A stretch of 12,740 bases of DNA. It comes from Fidelibacterota bacterium TCS55. Its GTDB lineage: Bacteria > Fidelibacterota > Marinisomatia > Marinisomatales > TCS55. The translations under genes were made by a program, and so were the position numbers. This document shows positions 7,493-12,740 of this stretch, piece after piece. The notes beneath the pieces are model-generated. The model did no database searches. It worked only from the letters and a program-made list of their open reading frames with translations, and was not told the origin of the DNA. Location: NCBI GenBank assembly GCA_905182385.1, contig CAJJBS010000094.1, positions 1 through 12,740 of the forward strand. The letters are read 5' to 3'. Position 1 is the first letter of the stretch, and every line of letters begins with the position of its first letter.

Positions 7493-7671
7493 AAGTGCAA
7501 AATTTAGTATTTATTATTAGTGGAATTTGAATCACTTTTTATATTTTTAAAAAACTATATATTTAATTGTATAGAAATTGAAATAGATGTTATAAATATG
7601 TAATTTCAGAACTATTTTATAACTATTTAGCATAAATATGTTAATTATTTTTCCTACTCGAAAGGACCCCT
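7493..7671. promoter_or_regulatory. Divergent control region between the porU-like gene and aconitase
   Basis: This very AT-rich 179-base gap must hold the start signals for two divergent genes. On the plus strand a weak promoter-like pair is TTGTAT at 7567-7572 and TATAAA at 7591-7596 with an 18-base spacer. An alternative is TTGAAA at 7578-7583 with TAATTT at 7601-7606. Two direct repeats are present: ATAAATATGT at 7592-7601 and 7632-7641 (period 40), and AACTATTT at 7610-7617 and 7621-7628 (period 11). I could not choose a promoter for the minus-strand gene. The region's role is certain from gene orientation; the individual elements are tentative. Confidence 0.45.
7661..7666 (+). promoter_or_regulatory. 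Shine-Dalgarno sequence that fixes the aconitase GTG start
   Basis: AAAGGA lies 5 bases before GTG at 7672. The next in-frame ATG, at 7687, is 20 bases from it, too far to use this site. This makes GTG the likely start. It is one of only two clear ribosome sites in the window. Confidence 0.75.
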
Positions 7672-9933
7672 GTGTTTGATCTAAATATGATTAAGGCTTT
7701 TTATGATAGAATGCCCAACAGGATTTCAGCGGCTAGAAATATCATCCAACGCCCACTTACATTAACTGAAAAAATATTATATAGTCATCTAGCTAAAGGT
7801 GATACTACTATGGATTATGGGAGGGGTGAGTCTTATGTCTCTTTCTGCCCAGATAGAGTTGCAATGCAGGATGCTACTGCTCAAATGGCTTTATTGCAAT
7901 TTATGATGGCTGGTAAAGATAAAGTAGCGGTACCAACTACCACGCACTGTGACCACTTAATTCAAGCCAAAGTTGGTGCTGAAAAAGATTTAGAAATAGC
8001 CAAAGATGTAAATACAGAAGTTTATGATTTTTTAGAATCAGTATCAAATAAATATGGAGTAGGATTCTGGAAGCCTGGAGCAGGTATTATTCATCAAGTT
8101 GTTTTAGAGAACTATGCTTTTCCTGGAGGTATGATGATTGGAACTGATAGTCATACTGTTAATGCCGGTGGTTTAGGTATGGTTGCAATTGGCGTAGGAG
8201 GTGCTGATGCGGTTGATGTAATGGCTGGTATGCCATGGGAATTAAAATTCCCAAAATTAATAGGAGTTAAGCTTATAGGAGAAATGAATGGATGGACTTC
8301 AGCTAAAGATGTTATTTTAAAATTAGCTGGTATTCTTACTGTTAAAGGTGGTACGGATGCTATTGTAGAATATTTTGGTGATGGCGCTGATAAAATTTCA
8401 TGCACTGGTAAAGGAACAATTTGCAATATGGGTGCTGAGATAGGGGCAACAACATCAATTTTTTCTTATGATAAAAAAATGAGAGACTATTTACGATCAA
8501 CTGGACGAGAAAAATTAGCATTGTTAGCAGATAATCAACAAGAAAATTTAAAAGCAGATAGTGAAGTTCACGTTAGTCCTGAGCAGTATTTTGATCAAGT
8601 TATTGAAATTAATTTATCAGAACTAGAACCTCACCTAAATGGTCCATTTACACCTGATAGAGCGACACCTATCTCACAGATGGCTAAAATAGCAAAAGAA
8701 AATAATTGGCCAACCAAAGTTGAAGTAGGTTTAATTGGCTCTTGTACAAATTCATCCTATGAAGATATATCTAGATCAGCATCCATAGCTCAACAAGCAG
8801 TGGAGAATGGTTTAATTGCAAAATCTAAATTTACAATTACACCTGGCTCTGAGCAGGTTCGTTATACTATTGAAAGAGATGGCTTCATTGATATCTTTAA
8901 TGATTTAGGTGGGAGTGTATTTGCTAATGCTTGTGGCCCTTGTATTGGCCAATGGTCAAGAGAAGGTGCAGAAAAAGAAGATAAGAATACGATTGTTCAT
9001 TCCTTCAATAGAAACTTTGCTAAACGAGCAGATGGTAATCCTAATACTCACGCTTTTGTCGGTTCTCCAGAACTTGTTACAGCGATTGCAATTGCAGGGG
9101 ATTTAACTTTTAACCCAGCTAAAGATACACTCTTAAATAATGATGGCGAGATAGTAAAGTTTCAAGAACCTAATGGATCAGAATTACCAGATAAAGGTTT
9201 TGATGTAAAAGATAATGGATATCAGGCGCCAGCAAAGAATGGTGAAGATATAGAGGTTATTATTAATCCTTCTTCTGAGAGATTGCAATTTCTTAAACCT
9301 TTTGAAGAATGGAATGGGAAAAATATTTCAGGAGTGAATCTACTTATTAAAACTAAAGGTAAATGCACTACAGATCATATTTCTATGGCTGGACCATGGC
9401 TTAGATTAAGAGGGCATCTTGATAATATTTCTAATAATATGCTTACAGGAGCTGTCAATTATTTTAATGATGAAACAAACTTAGTAAAAAATCAATTATC
9501 AAGTAATTATGGCCCAGTACCTGAGGTTCAAAGAGACTATAAATTTAATCAAGTTTTAAGCTTAGTAGTTGGAGATGAAAATTATGGTGAAGGATCTTCG
9601 AGAGAACACGCAGCAATGGAACCTCGCTTCCTAGGGGTTTGTGCAGTATTAGTTAGATCTTTTGCACGAATACATGAAACTAACTTGAAGAAACAAGGTA
9701 TGCTAGCTTTAACTTTTCAAGATGAACAAGACTATGATTTAATTTTAGAAGATGACACTTTTGATTTTTTAGATCTTGAAAATTTTTCACCTTCAAAGCC
9801 GTTAACAATGCTTGTAAATCATAAAGATGGCTCTTCATACAAAATTATATGTAATCACACGTATAATACATCTCAAATTGATTGGTTTAGAGCTGGTTCG
9901 GCTTTAAATCTAATCAGACTTAAACAAAGTTAA
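7672..9933 (+). CDS. acn: Aconitate hydratase, mitochondrial type
   Basis: Aconitase interconverts citrate and isocitrate through cis-aconitate in the TCA cycle, using a [4Fe-4S] cluster in the cytoplasm. At 753 residues it matches the mitochondrial-type family, shorter than the roughly 890-residue AcnA/IRP type. Cluster ligands are Cys358 (GSCTNS) and Cys421/Cys424 (ACGPCIGQW). Active-site motifs include TDSH at 158-161, Arg447 and Arg452 (FNRNFAKR), Arg580 (LRLRGH) and GSSREH at 641-646 with Ser642 as the expected catalytic base. From Cys358 onward these positions carry the same numbers as in pig heart aconitase. The protein is complete. The GTG start is supported by AAAGGA 5 bases upstream. 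It leads the plus-strand gene run and is separated from the next gene by 46 bases without a convincing terminator. Confidence 0.98.
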   Translation: MFDLNMIKAFYDRMPNRISAARNIIQRPLTLTEKILYSHLAKGDTTMDYGRGESYVSFCPDRVAMQDATAQMALLQFMMAGKDKVAVPTTTHCDHLIQAKVGAEKDLEIAKDVNTEVYDFLESVSNKYGVGFWKPGAGIIHQVVLENYAFPGGMMIGTDSHTVNAGGLGMVAIGVGGADAVDVMAGMPWELKFPKLIGVKLIGEMNGWTSAKDVILKLAGILTVKGGTDAIVEYFGDGADKISCTGKGTICNMGAEIGATTSIFSYDKKMRDYLRSTGREKLALLADNQQENLKADSEVHVSPEQYFDQVIEINLSELEPHLNGPFTPDRATPISQMAKIAKENNWPTKVEVGLIGSCTNSSYEDISRSASIAQQAVENGLIAKSKFTITPGSEQVRYTIERDGFIDIFNDLGGSVFANACGPCIGQWSREGAEKEDKNTIVHSFNRNFAKRADGNPNTHAFVGSPELVTAIAIAGDLTFNPAKDTLLNNDGEIVKFQEPNGSELPDKGFDVKDNGYQAPAKNGEDIEVIINPSSERLQFLKPFEEWNGKNISGVNLLIKTKGKCTTDHISMAGPWLRLRGHLDNISNNMLTGAVNYFNDETNLVKNQLSSNYGPVPEVQRDYKFNQVLSLVVGDENYGEGSSREHAAMEPRFLGVCAVLVRSFARIHETNLKKQGMLALTFQDEQDYDLILEDDTFDFLDLENFSPSKPLTMLVNHKDGSSYKIICNHTYNTSQIDWFRAGSALNLIRLKQS

Positions 9934-9979
9934 TTCTATCAAAATTCTTATTTCAGTTCAACAACTTGATTGTTAATGT

Positions 9980-11044
9980 GTGAATTACCAACAAAATTCT
10001 AAAATAATTAAAATTGCAGGTGGTGGTATTGCTGGACTTAGTGCTGCAATAAATTTAAAGAAGTCTGGCTTTAATCCGATTGTTTTTGAAAAAAACCATG
10101 AAGTTGGGGGTAATCGTCATGGTGACTATGAAGGATTAGAAAACTGGATTTTTTCAAATCCAATGAACATAATATTTAACCAAATTGGATTTAATTTTAA
10201 AAAAATAACTTCATTCCCGATTTCGGAATTCAAAGTTCATTCAAATTTTTTTTCTCCATTAAGTATTTATAGTAAAAATCCATTTTTTTACATGGTAAAA
10301 AGAGGGAAAAATAGTCAAGATTTTGATAGTGAACTATTTAAACAGTGTAAAGATATAGGTGTTCAATTTAAATTAGGAACAAAAGCGCCAGACGATTGCT
10401 CAATTATTGCAACAGGTACTAAAAAAGCTTCTGCCTATATTCGTGGGATTAATTTTAAAACTAATTTGAATAATCAAGTTCATTTACTTCTGGGAAATCA
10501 ATTTGCTCCAAAAGGGTATGCTTATTTAATTATTATTGATGGTAAAGGAACTTTAGCATCAGCATTTAAAAAACAGAAAAGTAAAGATATAGATATTATC
10601 AAAACTTGTCGAACATATTTTAAATCTATTGGAATTGAAATACCTGAAGGTGAAGAATTTGGAAGTCGTGGTAGTTTCTCATTACCCTTTAGAAATTTTA
10701 AATTACCTTATTTAATAGGTGAGGCGGGAGGTTATCAAGATTATTTATTTGGTTTTGGGATGAGAATGTCAATGCTCTCTGGTCTATCTGCTGCACTTTC
10801 ATTAGTTGGTAAAGAAGGACAAGCTTTACCAATAATTAAAGATATAAATAAAAAGAGAAAGTTATCTTTTGTTAATCGTCTTTTATATGAAAGGTTGAAT
10901 GATCGCCAAATAGCTTCACTTGCAAAAAAATTAGCAAAGGTTGAAGATCCTCTTTCTATATTATCAGAAGCTTATAAATGGAATATTAAAAATTTTATGC
11001 GTTGGAAGAATATAGGTAAAAGTTATGAAATACATATTACTTAG
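9980..11044 (+). CDS. FAD-dependent oxidoreductase, geranylgeranyl-reductase-like
   Basis: The 354-residue protein begins with a Rossmann FAD site: IKIAGGGIAGLSAA at 10-23 (GxGxxG), Glu37 as the likely ribose-binding acid, and VGGNRHG at 42-48. IIATGTKKAS at 142-151 is the mid-protein ATG motif. APKGYAYLIIIDG at 176-188 and LIGEAGGYQDYLFGFGM at 245-261 resemble the middle and second FAD-binding segments of the geranylgeranyl reductase/FixC group. The substrate cannot be told from sequence; an isoprenoid or other lipid-like substrate would fit the family but is inference. GTG at 9980 is the only usable start, since an in-frame TAA sits at 9974 and no other ATG, GTG or TTG precedes the Rossmann motif. 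There is no Shine-Dalgarno sequence. Its last 20 bases overlap a small membrane-protein gene. Confidence 0.8.
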   Translation: MNYQQNSKIIKIAGGGIAGLSAAINLKKSGFNPIVFEKNHEVGGNRHGDYEGLENWIFSNPMNIIFNQIGFNFKKITSFPISEFKVHSNFFSPLSIYSKNPFFYMVKRGKNSQDFDSELFKQCKDIGVQFKLGTKAPDDCSIIATGTKKASAYIRGINFKTNLNNQVHLLLGNQFAPKGYAYLIIIDGKGTLASAFKKQKSKDIDIIKTCRTYFKSIGIEIPEGEEFGSRGSFSLPFRNFKLPYLIGEAGGYQDYLFGFGMRMSMLSGLSAALSLVGKEGQALPIIKDINKKRKLSFVNRLLYERLNDRQIASLAKKLAKVEDPLSILSEAYKWNIKNFMRWKNIGKSYEIHIT

Positions 11045-11189
11045 AAGCATTCAAATAGTATCGATGGTGATTATAATTTCTGGCCTTATTTGGGGAATTA
11101 GGGAAAATAATGTTATGCTTGAGCTCAATGCTTTGATAATAGGGGCTGGTATTTTTTATATTTCAAATATGTTGTTGAAGAAAAATTAA
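11025..11189 (+). CDS. Small hypothetical membrane protein, 54 residues
   Basis: An ATG at 11025 opens a 54-codon frame ending in TAA at 11187-11189. The product begins MKYILLRSIQ, has one hydrophobic segment at about 5-25 (including IVSMVIIISGLIWGI), a short polar turn with RENN at 26-29, and a second segment at about 32-51 ending in KK. This is a two-helix hairpin with positive charges at both ends, so both termini would lie in the cytoplasm. The start overlaps the end of the FAD enzyme gene by 20 bases, which suggests coupled translation. I do not recognise a family. The clean two-helix pattern and the otherwise empty 207-base gap (11045-11251) support a real gene. Confidence 0.65.
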   Translation: MKYILLRSIQIVSMVIIISGLIWGIRENNVMLELNALIIGAGIFYISNMLLKKN

Positions 11190-11241
11190 TCACTGAAATT
11201 CTAGTCTCAATTAATTATGAAAAATTTGATAAATGAATATA

Positions 11242-11247
11242 AGAGGA
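11242..11247 (+). promoter_or_regulatory. Shine-Dalgarno sequence of the coiled-coil gene
   Basis: AGAGGA sits 4 bases before ATG at 11252, a clear ribosome site. It marks the start of a new translation unit after the small membrane-protein gene, whereas the following M23 gene has only a weak TTAGG. Confidence 0.7.
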
Positions 11248-11251
11248 TATT

Positions 11252-11647
11252 ATGACAAAGCTTTGGGATGATCTAAAACATAATATGAAAGATTGGAGTA
11301 ATGCTGCGATTGAAAAGGCAGAAGAAGTAAGTAAAGTTGCCGTTGCAAAAACTGAAGAGTTAACAAAAGTTAGCAAAATCAAAATAGAAGTTCATCAATT
11401 ACAACGCGATATTCGAAATGAGAAAGAACTATTAGGCAAATTAGTTTATAATCAAGCAAAAGAAAATAATATGGCAAATTTTACAGGTAATAATGACTTT
11501 TTTTCACATATACAAAAAATTGACCAAATTGAAGAATCAATTAAATTAAAATTAAATAAGATTGATAAGATTAAAGATAAATATGATATTACTGAAGAGG
11601 ATCAAAACCAAATAACAGAAGAAACTTTAAGTGAAAAATCTGAATAA
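11252..11647 (+). CDS. Hypothetical coiled-coil protein
   Basis: The 131-residue protein is highly charged and almost wholly helical in appearance, with no signal peptide or membrane segment. Residues about 10-65 carry alternating Lys/Glu with heptad-like Ala, Val and Leu (AAIEKAEEVSKVAVAKTEEL), and 85-110 form a second Lys/Ile/Leu-rich helix; the last 20 residues are acidic. The N-terminal WDDLKHNMKDWSNAA looks amphipathic and might touch membranes. I do not recognise the family. The start is well supported by AGAGGA at 11242-11247, 4 bases before the ATG. Only 12 bases separate its stop from the M23 peptidase start, so the two are very likely co-transcribed. A partner or scaffold role for the peptidase is inference. 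Confidence 0.85.
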   Translation: MTKLWDDLKHNMKDWSNAAIEKAEEVSKVAVAKTEELTKVSKIKIEVHQLQRDIRNEKELLGKLVYNQAKENNMANFTGNNDFFSHIQKIDQIEESIKLKLNKIDKIKDKYDITEEDQNQITEETLSEKSE

Positions 11648-11659
11648 TTAGGCACTAGT

Positions 11660-12595
11660 ATGTTTCATAGCAAAAATAAAAATAAATATCATAATTATAT
11701 TATTGTTTCAGAAAAAGAAACAGGTGCAAAGCACTTTCATCTATCCCAAAAAAGACTTATCACTCTTTCAAGCTTAGCAATTTTAATAATTTCAATAACC
11801 TTATTTTTAAGCGCTGATACAATCACAGGTATTTTATATGAGGCTAAAGTTGAAAAGCTTAAATCAAACTATGATTATTTAAAAGAAACATTGGTAGATT
11901 TAGAATTACAGTTAGAAGATGTTTCTTCACAAATAGAATATATTGAAGAAAAAGATAATGCTATCCGGACATATACAGGTTTACCTCAAATTGACAAGGG
12001 AATAAGAGAATTAGGTGTAGGTGGATCACCATCAAAAAAATTAAATCTTAGTGGGATTTCAAATGAGTTTACTAATAGGCTTTCTAATGTTGAATTAAAT
12101 GTTGATGCTCTAAGTCGTAAAGTTAAGCTAGAGCTCAGTAGTTATAACTCGCTAGCAGATAAAGTTGTCAAATACAGTGAAAATTTAAAAATCATACCTT
12201 CTATTCGACCTGTTAAAGAAGGATATTTAGGGTCATCATATGGTTACCGAAATGATCCTTTTACAGAAAAAGTACGTTTTCATTATGGTCAAGATTTTGC
12301 AGTTAATACTGGAACCAAGATTTATTCTCCAGCTAATGGAAAAGTGAAATATGCTAATATTCAAGGAGGTTATGGTAAAGTTGTTAAAATTGACCATGGA
12401 AATGGTTTTAGAACTATCTATGCTCATTTATCAAAAATTAATGTTAAACATGGATCTTCAGTTAAGAGAGGAGACTTAATTGCATTTTCTGGAAACTCAG
12501 GGAGGTCTGCTGGCCCTCATCTTCATTATGAAGTTCATCAATATGGAGCTCCTCAAAACCCTTTAGACTATTTCTTTTCTGGCTATTTAAAATAA
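11660..12595 (+). CDS. Membrane-anchored M23 (LytM) family metallopeptidase
   Basis: M23 peptidases cut peptide cross-links in peptidoglycan, or act as non-catalytic activators of amidases when degenerate. The 311-residue protein has a basic N-terminal tail, one membrane segment at about 33-50, a coiled coil at about 60-100, a linker with more helix (about 135-175), and a C-terminal LytM domain at about 187-307. Active-site residues are all present: FHYGQD gives His208 and Asp212, YAHL gives His256, and GPHLHYEV gives His287 and His289. His208, Asp212 and His289 should bind zinc, so it is probably an active hydrolase. The layout resembles periplasm-facing M23 proteins in cell-shape or division modules. 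It follows the coiled-coil gene by 12 bases, and miaB starts 46 bases after it. No clear terminator follows; there is only a short T run after the stop. Confidence 0.94.
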   Translation: MFHSKNKNKYHNYIIVSEKETGAKHFHLSQKRLITLSSLAILIISITLFLSADTITGILYEAKVEKLKSNYDYLKETLVDLELQLEDVSSQIEYIEEKDNAIRTYTGLPQIDKGIRELGVGGSPSKKLNLSGISNEFTNRLSNVELNVDALSRKVKLELSSYNSLADKVVKYSENLKIIPSIRPVKEGYLGSSYGYRNDPFTEKVRFHYGQDFAVNTGTKIYSPANGKVKYANIQGGYGKVVKIDHGNGFRTIYAHLSKINVKHGSSVKRGDLIAFSGNSGRSAGPHLHYEVHQYGAPQNPLDYFFSGYLK

Positions 12596-12641
12596 TTTTT
12601 TATTCCTCTGCAACTATATCAGTAATTCATATATTTAACTA

Positions 12642-12740
12642 ATGAATAAATCTTACCACATAGAAACATATGGTTGTCAAATGAACGTAGCTGACTCTGA
12701 GGTGATTTCTGGTCTACTAGAAAAAGAGGGTTTCAACCAA
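12642..12740 (+). CDS. miaB: tRNA-2-methylthio-N6-dimethylallyladenosine synthase MiaB, N-terminal fragment
   Basis: Only 33 codons are present before the right edge. They read MNKSYHIETYGCQMN and then VADSEVISGLLEKEGF, matching the conserved opening of MiaB's UPF0004 domain; Cys12 is the first of three cysteines binding the auxiliary Fe-S cluster. MiaB is a radical-SAM enzyme that adds a methylthio group to i6A37 of tRNAs reading codons beginning with U. The QMNVADSE wording favours MiaB over RimO or MtaB, although the radical-SAM and TRAM domains are off the window. The ATG has no visible Shine-Dalgarno sequence. Confidence 0.92.
   Translation, partial: MNKSYHIETYGCQMNVADSEVISGLLEKEGFNQ

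Noticed and set aside
8151..8426. Minus-strand open frame of 91 codons inside aconitase
   Set aside because: It is fully antisense to the conserved acn active-site region, and its proline-rich product has no recognisable features.
9960..9974. AACAA/TTGTT inverted repeat just before the FAD enzyme GTG start
   Set aside because: Five A/T-rich base pairs around a 5-base loop would be very weak and are expected by chance at this base composition.
1..12740. Defence system, prophage, CRISPR array or mobile element
   Set aside because: Both strands are almost fully covered by core or envelope genes. No transposase, integrase, nuclease, spaced repeat array or tRNA-associated duplication was seen.

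Overview
The window is AT-rich, compact chromosomal DNA (I estimate about 30-35% GC by eye). Genes overlap or sit close together, and several have no visible Shine-Dalgarno sequence. A PorU-type C25 peptidase with a type IX secretion C-terminal domain occurs beside a mitochondrial-type aconitase, a RodZ-like protein and an mraZ-led division cluster. This points to the Bacteroidota/FCB side of the bacteria. A streamlined marine lineage such as Marinimicrobia (SAR406) is my best guess, but this is inference from gene content and base composition. No rRNA or tRNA gene, CRISPR array, insertion sequence, prophage or attachment site is apparent.

Left half (1-7492) is all on the minus strand. In transcription order it reads porU-like sortase, maf, rodZ-like, then mraZ, rsmH, ftsL and the start of ftsI, which runs off the left edge. 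porU and maf overlap by 4 bases. mraZ/rsmH overlap by 1 base, rsmH/ftsL are 3 bases apart and ftsL/ftsI overlap by 4 bases, so the last four look like one translationally coupled start of a dcw (division and cell wall) operon. The 160-base gap before mraZ holds a recognisable MraZ-type operator (TGGG repeats, two of them exactly 10 bases apart), a promoter-like TATAAT and an unexplained 22-base imperfect tandem repeat.

Right half (7672-12740) is all on the plus strand. It reads aconitase (TCA cycle), a FAD-dependent oxidoreductase of the geranylgeranyl-reductase-like type, a 54-residue membrane protein overlapping its end, a coiled-coil protein, a membrane-anchored M23 (LytM) peptidase, and the first 33 codons of miaB. 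The divergent 179-base gap at 7493-7671 must hold promoters for both halves.

Functionally this is mostly core biology: septal peptidoglycan synthesis and its regulation (mraZ, rsmH, ftsL, ftsI, rodZ), envelope protein export (porU), peptidoglycan hydrolysis (M23), nucleotide sanitation (maf), central metabolism (acn) and tRNA modification (miaB). I found no convincing undescribed system. The least explained parts are the FAD enzyme/small membrane protein/coiled-coil block before the M23 peptidase, and the repeats in the two regulatory gaps.
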